Source: Pseudorhizobium endolithicum (GTDB taxonomy: Bacteria; Pseudomonadota; Alphaproteobacteria; Rhizobiales; Rhizobiaceae). Taken from it: DNA of 45,214 nucleotides. The notes under the pieces are model-generated. The model was not told the DNA's origin. It made no database searches and worked only from the letters and a program-made list of their open reading frames with translations. This document shows, in pieces, positions 35,974 through 45,201 of the stretch. Each line of letters opens with the position of its first letter. The stretch's first letter is position 1. Where the stretch lies: assembly GCF_902153245.2 (NCBI RefSeq), contig NZ_CABFWF030000008.1, positions 201,092-246,305 on the forward strand, read 5' to 3'. Position numbers and translations under genes: made by a program.

Positions 35974-37407
35974 ATGAGTGACCGCTTCAACGGGTATGAC
36001 ATCCTCGTCATCGGCGGCGGCAATGCCGCACTATGCGCAGCGATCAGCGCCCGCCGCGGCGGCGCCTCTGTCCTCGTCGTAGAGGCCGCCCCGAAATTCT
36101 ACCGCGGCGGAAACACCCGCCACACCCGCAACATGCGCTGCGCCCACGACAGTGCCACCGAGACGCTTTCGGGCCCCTACTACGAGGATGAGTTCTTCGA
36201 GGACCTGTGGCGCGTCACCGGCGGCAACACGGACGAGAAGCTGGCGCGGATGATGATCGCCGAGTCGAAGGACATGCTGAACTGGATCGTGGAGCAGGGT
36301 GTCCGCTTCCAGCCCTCGCTCGGCGGCACGCTCAGCCTCGGGCGCACCAACTCGTTCTTCCTCGGCGGCGGTCGCGCCATGCTCAACGCGCTTTATCGCA
36401 CAGCCCAGAACCTCGGCGTCGACGTGGTTTACGATGCGGAGGTGGTCGGCCTCGATATTGCCGACGGCCGCTTCAAGGCGGCCACCATCCGCCATGACGG
36501 CCGCGAGCATGTCGCCACCGCCAAGGCGGTCGTGGCCGCCTCGGGCGGCTTCGAAGCCAATATAGACTGGCTCAAGGAAGGCTGGGGCGACATTGCCGAC
36601 AACTTCCTCATCCGCGGCACACCCTATAATCGGGGAACCGTGCTGAAGATGCTGATCGATCGCGGCGTCAAGCAGATCGGCGACCCCACCCAGTGCCACG
36701 CGGTGGCCATCGACGCGCGCGCGCCGAAATACGACGGCGGCATCATTACCCGCCTCGACTGCGTCGTCTTCGGCATCGTCGTCAACAAGCATGCCGAGCG
36801 CTTCTATGACGAGGGAGAGGACGTCTGGCCGAAACGCTATGCCATCTGGGGGCGGCTGGTAGCGGCACAGCCGGACCAGATTGCCTACATCATCTTCGAC
36901 GCCCGATCCCTCGAACTCTTCATGCCGTCGCTCTACCCGCCGATCAGGGCTGGTACGATCGCGGAACTGGCAGACAAGCTCGACCTGCCGGCAGCGCGGC
37001 TTGAGGAAACCCTGTCGCAATTCAATGCCGCCGTGCAGCCGGGGACTTTCGACCACGCCACTCTCGACGACTGTCGCACGGAAGGGCTTTCACCGCCGAA
37101 GAGCCATTGGGCCCGCCGGATCGAGACGGCACCCTTCTACGCCTATCCGGTCCGCCCGGGCATCACCTTCACCTATCTCGGGGTACGGGTGAACGAACAG
37201 TCGCGCATGCTGATGGCTGATGGAACGCCGTCCCGAAACATGTTCGCCGCCGGGGAGATCATGGCCGGCAATGTGCTCGGCCAAGGCTACGCCGCCGGTA
37301 TCGGCATGACCATCGGCAGCGTCTTCGGGCGCATCGCCGGCCGCGAGGCCGCAGCCGAGGTGCGCACCGGCACGCCCAAGCCGGCAATCGCCATGGAGAT
37401 CGCATGA
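35974..37407 (+). CDS. tcuA: FAD-dependent tricarballylate dehydrogenase-like protein TcuA
   Basis: 477 aa. The N-terminus is an FAD-binding fold (DILVIGGGNAALCAAISARRGG as two blocks, glycines 14-16). The body is that of the fumarate-reductase/TcuA class: RGGNTRHTRNMRCAHD, the SLGRTNSFFLGGGRAMLNAL-like region near residues 120-135, and a C-terminal AAGEIMAGNVLGQGYAAGIG. In Salmonella TcuA oxidises tricarballylate to cis-aconitate and needs TcuB to reoxidise FADH2. The neighbouring tcuB, joined by ATGA overlap, strengthens the call. The substrate here could be a related tricarboxylate. Confidence 0.93.
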   Translation: MSDRFNGYDILVIGGGNAALCAAISARRGGASVLVVEAAPKFYRGGNTRHTRNMRCAHDSATETLSGPYYEDEFFEDLWRVTGGNTDEKLARMMIAESKDMLNWIVEQGVRFQPSLGGTLSLGRTNSFFLGGGRAMLNALYRTAQNLGVDVVYDAEVVGLDIADGRFKAATIRHDGREHVATAKAVVAASGGFEANIDWLKEGWGDIADNFLIRGTPYNRGTVLKMLIDRGVKQIGDPTQCHAVAIDARAPKYDGGIITRLDCVVFGIVVNKHAERFYDEGEDVWPKRYAIWGRLVAAQPDQIAYIIFDARSLELFMPSLYPPIRAGTIAELADKLDLPAARLEETLSQFNAAVQPGTFDHATLDDCRTEGLSPPKSHWARRIETAPFYAYPVRPGITFTYLGVRVNEQSRMLMADGTPSRNMFAAGEIMAGNVLGQGYAAGIGMTIGSVFGRIAGREAAAEVRTGTPKPAIAMEIA

Positions 37408-38540
37408 ACATTCACGTCCTCGCCGACCCTCTTCACGCCAGCGCCACACTGGAGGAAGCTGACCGCCTGATGACGGTCTGCAATTCCTGCCGCTATTGCG
37501 AGGGCCTGTGCGCCGTCTTTCCGGCCATGGAGATGCGCCGCTCCTTTTCCGACGGCGACCTCAACTATCTGGCGAACCTCTGTCACAGCTGCGGCGCCTG
37601 TCTCCCGGATTGCCAGTTTTCTCCGCCTCACGAATTCAACGTCAATGTCCCGAAGACGCTGGCAAAGCTTCGCGGAGACACCTACCAGGCCTATGCGTGG
37701 CCACCGCAACTTTCCGGGCTCTTCGCCCGCAACGGGCTTGCGATCAGCCTGATCGCAGCGCTTTCGGTCGCCCTTTTCATCGCAGGCTTCGTCGGCTGGA
37801 ACGATCCCTCGGTTCTCTTCGGCGTGCACACCGGTCCAGGCGCCTTCTATCGCCTTATGCCGCACAACACGATGGTGCTGATCTTCATGCTCGCCTCGCT
37901 CTATGTCGTGCTGGCGATCGCCATGAGCATCCGCGCATTCTGGAGCGATATCGGCGAACCGGCCGCAACGCTGACGGAGCGTTCCTCCGTCTGGCAGGCG
38001 ATCAAGGATGCCTGTACGCTGCGTTACCTGGACGGCGGCGGTGTCGGCTGCATGAACGAGGACGAAGCGCCCACCGATCGACGCCGGCTTTACCACCACC
38101 TGACCTTCTACGGCTTCATGCTATGCTTCGCGGCAACCTCGGTTGCCACCGTCTACCACTATCTCGTCGGCAGAGAGGCGCCCTATTTCTGGTACGACCT
38201 GCCGGTAATCCTTGGCACCCTCGGCGGTATCGGCCTCATCATCGGCCCTGCGGGCCTCCTGGCCGCGAAGTGGCGCAGGGATCCGCTTCTTCTCGACCAG
38301 ACGCGGATGGGCATGGACGTCGCCTTCCTCGTCATGCTGTTCCTGACCAGCGCAACCGGGCTGCTGCTTCTCGTCCTGCGGGCGACGCCTGCCATGGGCC
38401 TGCTACTCGCCATCCATCTCGGCGTGGTGTTCAGCCTCTTCATCACCATGCCCTACGGCAAGTTCATGCACGGCATCTACCGGTTCCTGGCGCTTGTCCG
38501 GTATGCGAAGGAGAAACGCGAACTGGAAGGCGGCGGTTGA
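37404..38540 (+). CDS. tcuB: Tricarballylate utilisation electron-transfer protein TcuB
   Basis: 378 aa membrane protein. Two complete CxxCxxCxxxC sets (C26, C29, C32, C36 and C60, C63, C66, C70) bind two 4Fe-4S clusters on the cytoplasmic N-terminus. About six membrane helices follow (for example ~107-129 and ~150-170) with several His residues that may hold haem. It carries electrons from TcuA to the quinone pool. ATGA overlap with tcuA. The TcuC carrier of Salmonella is absent; TTT systems presumably replace it. Confidence 0.94.
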   Translation: MNIHVLADPLHASATLEEADRLMTVCNSCRYCEGLCAVFPAMEMRRSFSDGDLNYLANLCHSCGACLPDCQFSPPHEFNVNVPKTLAKLRGDTYQAYAWPPQLSGLFARNGLAISLIAALSVALFIAGFVGWNDPSVLFGVHTGPGAFYRLMPHNTMVLIFMLASLYVVLAIAMSIRAFWSDIGEPAATLTERSSVWQAIKDACTLRYLDGGGVGCMNEDEAPTDRRRLYHHLTFYGFMLCFAATSVATVYHYLVGREAPYFWYDLPVILGTLGGIGLIIGPAGLLAAKWRRDPLLLDQTRMGMDVAFLVMLFLTSATGLLLLVLRATPAMGLLLAIHLGVVFSLFITMPYGKFMHGIYRFLALVRYAKEKRELEGGG

Positions 38541-38656
38541 AGGCGCGCCGCCGGCACAGAATGCGGTCGAACCGCCGGCGAAGCGGCATCGCCGGGCACC
38601 GCAATCCTGCTATGGTACCGGGATAGCTTTCGTGCCATGCACCGGGTGGAGAAGCG

Positions 38657-39547
38657 ATGCGCATCGACTATCTTGGCCTTGAAGCCTTCGTCGCCGTCGC
38701 CGAACTGGGCAGCTTTTCGAAAGCCGCCCAGAAGCTGAACCTGACACAGACGGCGCTCAGCCATCGGGTACGCAAGATCGAGGCTGACCTCAATACGCGT
38801 CTGCTGGTGAGAACATCCCGGGACATCTGGCTGACCAAGTCCGGCCAGGCGCTCCTGCCGCAGGTTCGCCAGCAACTGGCGACCCTCGCCGATCTCTATG
38901 AAGCCACACGCCAGACGGGGCAGGACGCGCGCCGACGCATGGTGTTTGCATGCCTTCCGACCATCGCAAGCTACTATCTGCCCGACCTGATCAAGGCCTT
39001 CTCGGACCAGCACCGCGGGTTCCAGGTCGTGCTTCTCGACCAGCCGGCCGGCCGCATTCTCGATCTCGTCAAGGAAGGCGAAGCGGAATTCGGCATTACC
39101 ATCATCGGCGCCACCCATTGGGATGTCGAAGTGGAGCCCCTATGCCGCGAGCCTTATGTCCTGCTCGTCCATCGGCAGCACCCGCTCGCCCAGCGGAAAA
39201 GCGTGACAGGTGCCGATCTGTTGGGTGAGCCGATGGTGCGAATTCGTACTCAGTCGACAAACCGGCAACTGGTAGAGAACTCGCTCGGAGACGTCAGCAG
39301 CAAGCTCGACTGGCGCTTCGAGGTACAGAATGCCGCTACGGCCATGAGCCTGGTCGCGTCCGGCGTCGCGCTGACCGTATTGCCGCGCTTGACCATGCAT
39401 CAGTCGCCGGCAAACATCGTCGGCCTGCCTTTCTCGGATTCCGCCCTGTCCCGCGACATCGGCGCGATCAAGCGGCGCGGAGCTCCGCTGTCGCCTCCCG
39501 CCGAGGCGCTCCTGGAGATGATCCGCAACCGCCTCTCGCACATCTGA
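38657..39547 (+). CDS. LysR-family regulator 3
   Basis: 296 aa; GGTGGAG lies before the ATG. HTH at ~5-60 (GLEAFVAVAELGSFSKAAQKLN, TALSHRVRKIEADLNTRLL) then an effector domain (GRILDLVKEGEAEFGI). It follows tcuB by 116 bp on the same strand and is convergent with the ThDP enzyme. It could be the TcuR counterpart or control the second TTT operon. It resembles LysR regulator 1 in layout, as expected for paralogues serving the two TTT systems. Confidence 0.92.
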   Translation: MRIDYLGLEAFVAVAELGSFSKAAQKLNLTQTALSHRVRKIEADLNTRLLVRTSRDIWLTKSGQALLPQVRQQLATLADLYEATRQTGQDARRRMVFACLPTIASYYLPDLIKAFSDQHRGFQVVLLDQPAGRILDLVKEGEAEFGITIIGATHWDVEVEPLCREPYVLLVHRQHPLAQRKSVTGADLLGEPMVRIRTQSTNRQLVENSLGDVSSKLDWRFEVQNAATAMSLVASGVALTVLPRLTMHQSPANIVGLPFSDSALSRDIGAIKRRGAPLSPPAEALLEMIRNRLSHI

Positions 39548-39598
39548 AAGATCCGCCGCCACGGTTAAGCATTCGACGCATCGCCCTGAGCCGGCATC

Positions 39599-41257
39599 CT
39601 AACCGTGCCGGCCTGGCGGATGGGCCTTCCGGATCACAGGCGACATGACCTTGTCCGATATGCGAAAATCCCAGACTGCCGCCCCACCCTTCGCCCTGAA
39701 CTCGCCGACAAGGCCCGGAAGATCTGCGAGATCCCCAACAGTCGCGCCGCCAATGCCGAAGCCCTTTGCGATGGCCGCGAAGTCCGGACGGCCGAAGACC
39801 GCACCCTCGTCCGACAGGCCTTCCGAACGCAGCTTGTGTATCTCGGATCCGTAGGCGCCGTCGTTCAGGATGCAGATGAGGATGTTCATTCCGTGCCGGC
39901 GGATCGTCTCGATCTCCTGGACATGCATCATCAGGCTGCCGTCGCCATCAAACAGGACAACGGTGCTGCCGGGTCTGGCGGCCGCGACACCCATGGCGAA
40001 CGAGATCCCATTTCCGATCGCCCCGAACTCCCGGATCGTCAGAAACCGCTCCTGCGGTCGTGACGGCATATGCGCGAAGTAGAAGGAGCAATGACCGGAG
40101 GAGTTCACCATCTCCCAATCGTCCGGCAGGTTCGCTTCGAGCGCCGCCACCACGTCACGCGGGTCATGCAGACCCGGCTCCGGCGGGAAGGGCTGCGGAT
40201 CGATCGGCGTTTCGCGGATCAGCCGGATCGTCTCATCGCTCCGCCATTGCGGAGTGCGTGGCTCAATGGCGGCCGCCAACGCATCGACACCCAGTCTGGC
40301 ATCGGCTCGTATATGGCTGTGGGCGGCAATCCGCCCCTGGCTGACCGCGAGAGGTTCGACATCGATCTGCAGAACATGCGCCCTCGGAAAGAGCTTGCCG
40401 CCTTCGGCATTGTGATGGGCGAGGATCGTGCCGACGCCGATCACCAGATCCGCCTCGCCAAGCAGATCCCGCGCGGCTTCCGACGAGAAGCCGCCGGCGA
40501 TGCCGATCGAGAAGGGATCGTCGTGAAAAAGCCCGCGTGCCGGCAAGGTGGTGGCCAGGAGCCCGTCGCAGCGCTCCGCAAGCCTGCGGCAGGACGGCCC
40601 CGCACCGGCGGCGACGGCTCCCATGCCGGCCATGACGACGATCCGCCTTGCAGAACCGATCAGGTCCGCCGCCTTCGCCACGTCGTCCGGATGGGGCGGC
40701 ATCGGCCCCACCGCCGGGACGAGGCCGATCGACGGCGGAGGCAGGGCGGCAGGGCCTTCCCACACCCGGCCCTGAAGATCGAATGGAACGCCGACGACCA
40801 CAGGCCGGCTCATCGTTCGCGCCTCGAGGAAAGCATCCCGGATGGCTTCAGCCATCCTGGGCGGGTGGTGCAGTGGGTGATAGGTCGCACCGGCCGCCCT
40901 GATGAAGGGTGCCTGGTCGATCTCCTGGTTGTACCAGGCGGCTTTGAGCGGCGCCTCCCCCGCAAAGATCACCAGCGGCACTCGCGCGCGCACCGCGGCC
41001 GGCAGGGCCGTCAGGATCTGTGTCAGGCCCGGCCCGCACGTCACCGTGGCGACCCCTACTTCCCCGGTCTTGCGGGCATAGGCCATCGCCGATGCGACAG
41101 CACAGTGTTCGTGGCGCAGATAGATCATCCTGGTCCCGAGCCTGGCAAGGGCCGTCGCCCAGTTCATGTTGGCGTCACCTAGCAGGGCAAAGCAGGTTTC
41201 GGTGCCTTCACGACGAAAGGCTTCGGCGAGAACCTCATATGTCTTGCGTTCACTCAC
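39599..41257 (-). CDS. Thiamine-diphosphate-dependent decarboxylase-like enzyme
   Basis: 552 aa from a GTG start with GGAG seven bases upstream; longer frames reach into the next gene and look non-coding. Three-domain acetolactate-synthase/benzoylformate-decarboxylase layout: catalytic E50 (LRHEHCAVASAMAYAR), central domain with VVMAGMGAVAAGAG, and the ThDP motif GDGSLM...ND at ~437-465. The FAD-binding details of true acetolactate synthase are not evident. It likely decarboxylates a 2-keto acid or carboligates one. It is the third gene of a minus operon behind tctC2 and tctAB2. Confidence 0.9.
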   Translation of the reverse strand: MSERKTYEVLAEAFRREGTETCFALLGDANMNWATALARLGTRMIYLRHEHCAVASAMAYARKTGEVGVATVTCGPGLTQILTALPAAVRARVPLVIFAGEAPLKAAWYNQEIDQAPFIRAAGATYHPLHHPPRMAEAIRDAFLEARTMSRPVVVGVPFDLQGRVWEGPAALPPPSIGLVPAVGPMPPHPDDVAKAADLIGSARRIVVMAGMGAVAAGAGPSCRRLAERCDGLLATTLPARGLFHDDPFSIGIAGGFSSEAARDLLGEADLVIGVGTILAHHNAEGGKLFPRAHVLQIDVEPLAVSQGRIAAHSHIRADARLGVDALAAAIEPRTPQWRSDETIRLIRETPIDPQPFPPEPGLHDPRDVVAALEANLPDDWEMVNSSGHCSFYFAHMPSRPQERFLTIREFGAIGNGISFAMGVAAARPGSTVVLFDGDGSLMMHVQEIETIRRHGMNILICILNDGAYGSEIHKLRSEGLSDEGAVFGRPDFAAIAKGFGIGGATVGDLADLPGLVGEFRAKGGAAVWDFRISDKVMSPVIRKAHPPGRHG

Positions 41258-41351
41258 GCATCTGCTCCGATCTCGTATGTGTTGTCGTTTCGGCCGCCCG
41301 CAGGGCGGCGGGCGGAGGAAATTCAGGAGGACGCCGTGGCCGCTCCGCCGG

Positions 41352-43367
41352 TCAGCGCAGCGGCCACGGCAGATCGGTGTAGGCCTGAAGCAGCCCTGGA
41401 GGGAAATCGCGCCCGAGGATGCCGGCGAAGGCAAGCATCCCGCACACCCCGCCGATTGTGTAGAGCGCGGTCTTCGCCGGGCTCAAACCGGCGCGGTAGC
41501 GGAAGAAGGCGAGAAAGAAGACGATCAGCGCTATCACGAAGCCGAAGAGGACAGACAGGATGAGGAGCAAGGCGAACCAAGCCAAGGTTCCCCACAGCCC
41601 GTGTGGCAGATTCGCTTCCGCACCGCCTGTCTCCAGGTCCACGAACATCGGGCTTGTTTCCGGTGCCAGGCGCATCCTTATCAGCAGCACTATGCAGGCG
41701 ACCAGAGTCACCGACCCGACGACGACGGGGAAGATCTTGTCCCCCATCCGCTCGATCAGGAGTGCGTCGATCAATGCCACCAGGACGTAGCCGGTGATGC
41801 ACAGCAGGAAGAGGACCGACGTCCGCTTTCCGCCGGCTGCCACCGCCTCGGTCTCGATCACATGCCGGGCATTCCGCAATCCGAAGTACAAGGAGGCGAC
41901 GGTCAGAGCCAGGATGACGAGCACCAGAGGCGACGCGACATAGCTCATCCCGAACTCGAAGCCGCGCATGAACCGCGCCCCCGCGATCTGGTTCACCATG
42001 TTCGCGAACGCTTCCAACTGCCCCGACAGGACAAAGCCGATCAGAAAGGCCGGTCGGGAATAATCGAAACGCCGCAGAAGAATGCCGAGGAACCCGACGA
42101 AGATCAGGGCAATCAGATCTCCCTGCGACATGCGGGACTGGAACGCGGCGAAAGCGATGACCATGAACAGCAGCGGCGCCATCAGCGTGAAGCGCACCTT
42201 CGTGATCTTTGCGATCTGGCCGGCGAGCAGAATGCAGAGGCCAGCACCGAACAGCGTGGCGAGGGCCAGCGACCAGACGATGGTATAGGTGACGTCGAGG
42301 TTCTGCCGCACCATATGCGGCCCGGGCGACAGGTTGAGCAGAGCCATCCCGCCAAGAAAAACCGCCATCGAACCGGAACCAGGAATCCCGAAGATCAGCG
42401 TCGGGATCAGCGCGCCGCCGTAATTGGCATTGGCAGAGGATTCCGGTCCGATCACACCGCGGATATCACCCTTGCCAAACCCGCTCTTGTCTTCGGTCGA
42501 CTGCACGGTATAGCCATAGGCAATCCAGTCGACGACGGAACCGCCCAGACCGGGGATGATCCCTACGATCACGCCGATTACCGCACATTTGGTGGACAGC
42601 CACTTGTTTCGCCACCAGTCCCCAATTCCCCGGAACCAGCCAGTGCCGAGGCTGTTGCCCTGCGCAATGCTCTGGTCTTCCCGGAGAAGCGATACGATCT
42701 CCGGGATGGCATAGATGCCGAGGCCGACGATCACGATCTGCAGACCATCGACGAGGTAGGGCATGTCATAGGTCGTCATGCGCAGGCTGCCCCCGGCGCC
42801 GGCCGCTCCTATCGTGCCGACAAGAAGGCCCAGACCGGCGGCGATCACACCCTTCAGGGGCACACGGCCCGCCAGGATCGCGACCATGGACATGCCGAGA
42901 ATGGCCAGCATCAGCATTTCGGGAATGCCGAACATAAGAATGAGCGGACGGGCGACGAAGATGACCCCGGTGAGGGCAAGAGCGCTGATCAACCCGCCGT
43001 AAAGGGAGCACATGAAGGCGGCCGAAAGGGCCCTTGCGGCCTCTCCTCGGCGCGCCATGGGGAACCCGTCGAGAACCGTGGCCTGCGACGAAGCGCCGCC
43101 CGGGATGCCCAAAAGGACCGAGGAAAACGTATCCGAGGTCGGATTGACCGCCAGAAGCCCGACCATCAGCGCAAGACCCGAAACCGGATCCATCCCGTAG
43201 ATGAATGGCAATAGCAGCGACAGGCCTGCGATGCCGCCGATTCCGGGCAACACCCCGACGAGCAGGCCCAGAAACACACCGATCAGCAGATACATGAGTT
43301 GCTGCGGCTGCAACAGCAGGAAGAAAGCTTCGCCCAGAGCCGGCAAAGCCGTGTTCACGAGGTCCAT
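41352..43367 (-). CDS. TTT permease, TctA-TctB fusion 2
   Basis: 671 aa from ATG 43367, with GAAAGG eight bases upstream; a GTG three codons up is also possible. Same layout as fusion 1: TctA with GVLPGIGGIAGLSLLLPFIYG, SDTFSSVLLGIPGG, QATVLDGFPMARRGEAARAL, IIPGLGGSVVDWIAYG and LIFGIPGSGSMAVFL, then a TctB-like C-terminal part of about 160 residues. GC is about 63%, unlike copy 1. It works with tctC2, 62 bp upstream. The close similarity shows the two systems are paralogues, probably for related substrates. Confidence 0.93.
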   Translation of the reverse strand: MDLVNTALPALGEAFFLLLQPQQLMYLLIGVFLGLLVGVLPGIGGIAGLSLLLPFIYGMDPVSGLALMVGLLAVNPTSDTFSSVLLGIPGGASSQATVLDGFPMARRGEAARALSAAFMCSLYGGLISALALTGVIFVARPLILMFGIPEMLMLAILGMSMVAILAGRVPLKGVIAAGLGLLVGTIGAAGAGGSLRMTTYDMPYLVDGLQIVIVGLGIYAIPEIVSLLREDQSIAQGNSLGTGWFRGIGDWWRNKWLSTKCAVIGVIVGIIPGLGGSVVDWIAYGYTVQSTEDKSGFGKGDIRGVIGPESSANANYGGALIPTLIFGIPGSGSMAVFLGGMALLNLSPGPHMVRQNLDVTYTIVWSLALATLFGAGLCILLAGQIAKITKVRFTLMAPLLFMVIAFAAFQSRMSQGDLIALIFVGFLGILLRRFDYSRPAFLIGFVLSGQLEAFANMVNQIAGARFMRGFEFGMSYVASPLVLVILALTVASLYFGLRNARHVIETEAVAAGGKRTSVLFLLCITGYVLVALIDALLIERMGDKIFPVVVGSVTLVACIVLLIRMRLAPETSPMFVDLETGGAEANLPHGLWGTLAWFALLLILSVLFGFVIALIVFFLAFFRYRAGLSPAKTALYTIGGVCGMLAFAGILGRDFPPGLLQAYTDLPWPLR

Positions 43368-43429
43368 CGGCAACACCTTTCAGCAGTCGGTTGTGAGGCC
43401 CGGCGAACGCGTGCTCGCCGGGTCGCGGG

Positions 43430-44518
43430 TTACTGCATCGTGATGCCGTAGTCGTCCTTCAGCCAGTCGAGCACGTACTGCTTGGCCTCGGGGGTCACGG
43501 TGATTGCCTGCTCGTGCGCGACCTGAGCGGCCTTGCCGACACCTTGCGGATAGGCGCCCAGCGTCTCCTCCGAATTCTTGGCGAAATCAGGCTCGGCGAT
43601 CATGGCTTCGAAAGCCTTCGTGTACATGTCCACGACCTCCTGGCTTGCCGAACCGGGCAGGTAGATGAGCTTCTGCGCGGCGAAGCCTGCGACGAAGAAG
43701 GCTTTCCATGCCTCCCATCCGGTACCGGTGGTCTCGCAGCCCTCGGTCGCCTCGCAAACCTCCTTGAAGGTCGGAATGTCCGGGAAGGTCGGATCCCTGA
43801 CGATATTGCCCTGCTCATCGAGCGACCCATAGGTGAAGGCAGGCACCGCCAGCTTCTGCTCGACGAGCGGCACGACGCTCTTCAGGTAAGCGGAGGTCGT
43901 CTGGTAGTCGATGTTCGCCTCGCCGCGCTCGAACATCAGGCGGCCGTCGCCCCGGCCTTCGATCCCGAAAACGGGATCGACCTGGAGACCGAGCAGCTTG
44001 AATGCCAGAAGCGGGACCAGGTCGAGCGTAGTGGCACCCTGCGAGCCGTAGAGAAAGGCTTCGCCCTTGAGATCGTCGAAATCGCCGTCGAAGCGCTCCC
44101 CCAAATCCGGAGGAAGGTAAACCACTCCCCCGGTGCCGGACGATAGCACGACCTTCCAGTCCTTGTACTCGTAGCGGACCCGCGGATCGCCGAGCAGGTA
44201 AGGAAACTGCGTGCTTCCGGACGGGCCGAAGAGGAGCGTTCCGTCAGGCGTCGACTGTTGCTGAAACCAGTTCGCCCCTTCCGTGGACCCCGCCCCCGGC
44301 CGATAGCGGACGACGACGGTCGGATTGCCCGGAAGGTGCTTGCTGAGCAATGGTGCGAAGAAGTTCGCCCAAGCCGCCGACCCTCCGGATTCAGCAAACG
44401 GGATGACGAATTCCACCGTCTTGCCCGACAGATCCTGTCCCTGAGCCGGTGACAGCGCCGCAAGCCCGATCACCAGGCCCCCGCAGACAACCTTGCTCAT
44501 CTCGCGCATGCTCATCAT
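43430..44518 (-). CDS. tctC: TTT-family substrate-binding protein 2 (TctC/Bug)
   Basis: 362 aa from ATG 44518, right after GGAGG; ATGs at 44515 and 44509 are alternatives. Sec-type signal (VVCGGLVIGLAALSPAQG). Bug-fold blocks match copy 1: TVEFVIPFAESGGSAAW, GSTQFPYLLGDPRVRYEY, YGSQGATTLDLVPLL and RGDGRLMFERGEANIDYQTT. A pair of Cys (near VCEATEGCE) is absent in copy 1 and may form a disulfide. First gene of the second TTT operon. A small 6-bp hairpin (44577-44593) sits in its leader. No GntR operator was found here. Confidence 0.92.
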   Translation of the reverse strand: MMSMREMSKVVCGGLVIGLAALSPAQGQDLSGKTVEFVIPFAESGGSAAWANFFAPLLSKHLPGNPTVVVRYRPGAGSTEGANWFQQQSTPDGTLLFGPSGSTQFPYLLGDPRVRYEYKDWKVVLSSGTGGVVYLPPDLGERFDGDFDDLKGEAFLYGSQGATTLDLVPLLAFKLLGLQVDPVFGIEGRGDGRLMFERGEANIDYQTTSAYLKSVVPLVEQKLAVPAFTYGSLDEQGNIVRDPTFPDIPTFKEVCEATEGCETTGTGWEAWKAFFVAGFAAQKLIYLPGSASQEVVDMYTKAFEAMIAEPDFAKNSEETLGAYPQGVGKAAQVAHEQAITVTPEAKQYVLDWLKDDYGITMQ

Positions 44519-45046
44519 GTTTCCTCCCATGTTCAGATCCTGCGAGGACTGCGCACGACCGCACCTCGCCTGACACGCGGCTCCTCCAGCCGCATGCGAC
44601 AGGTTGGCACAGCGCACATCAGCGAGAAAAATTCTTACATCTCACCCATCCATGAATTCTGCTCATCTGCCCGGCCACCGCCCTCGCGATTAATGGCGAG
44701 ACGCACGCTTGTCCGCCGGCGCGCTCCTGGGACCAGTCCACAGGCCGAAGTTCTCAAGCCAAACGCCCGGGTCGGCTTGATAGGCCGCCGAGATGCTTGG
44801 AGCCGACAGGGCGCATGACAGAACACCGTACCCGCGATAGGATTGGCAAGGAAAACGGAGGCGGCTGCTATGATCGAAAGCGGCTCCGGCGAGGGTCGAG
44901 GCTCCCGAAGATCACCGGCTGCTTTGTCGGTCATCCGGGCCAATGTGCGCCGGGGGCGTGTGTGCCATCGTCCTCGCGACGTATGCTCCGGGCGAGGATA
45001 CGGAGAGCCTGATGGAGAGGCTGCGGTTTTGGGCGCGCGAAAACGC
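44519..45046. other. Intergenic region without a confident gene
   Basis: About 530 bp upstream of tctC2. Overlapping open frames exist on both strands, for example a minus-strand frame between 44635 and 44934 starting MTDKAAGDLREPR, but none has a convincing ribosome site or family match. The left part presumably holds the tctC2 promoter. I see no repeats or RNA gene in it apart from the small leader hairpin. Confidence 0.6.
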
Positions 45047-45066
45047 AAAAAGCCCCGCTGGGGGCT
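45047..45066 (-). terminator. Intrinsic terminator downstream of the tRNA copies
   Basis: Minus strand: AGCCCC-CAGC-GGGGCT followed by TTTTGC. It is 18 bp beyond the 3' end of the tRNA-like copy, the usual place for a tRNA transcript terminator. Confidence 0.85.
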
Positions 45067-45084
45067 CAATGAATGGCAAATTGT

Positions 45085-45146
45085 TGGTTGCGGGGGCAGG
45101 ATTTGAACCTGCCTTCAGGTTATGGTCCGCAGGACGACGAGCTACC
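45085..45146 (-). pseudogene. Decayed tRNA-fMet-like copy
   Basis: The minus strand ends in ...CCCCCGCAACCA with an intact T-arm (GCAGG-TTCAAAT-CCTGC) and an anticodon-loop remnant CCATAACCTGAAGG, matching the 3' half of rhizobial initiator tRNA. The variable loop has lost bases, the 5' side of the anticodon stem no longer pairs, the GGTAGCTCGTC D-arm remnant is displaced and no 5' acceptor strand (CGCGGGG) is present. It cannot fold as a working tRNA. Confidence 0.75.
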
Positions 45147-45201
45147 TCGCCAGCGAAGATGAAGTCTTCGCGCCAGCGACATGATGCAGGGGAGAGGGAT
45201 T

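Noticed and set aside
39599..41257. Functional link between the ThDP enzyme and the TPP riboswitch
   Set aside because: They are 30 kb apart with no aptamer upstream of the ThDP enzyme; the shared cofactor is coincidence.
41270..41284. Fifth GntR operator before the ThDP enzyme
   Set aside because: Only one arm-like element (ACATACG on the minus strand) is present; the other arm does not match.
41166..43214. 682-aa plus-strand frame over tctAB2
   Set aside because: Rich in Asp, Gln, His and Arg, the antisense image of membrane helices; the minus strand is a clear TctA-TctB.
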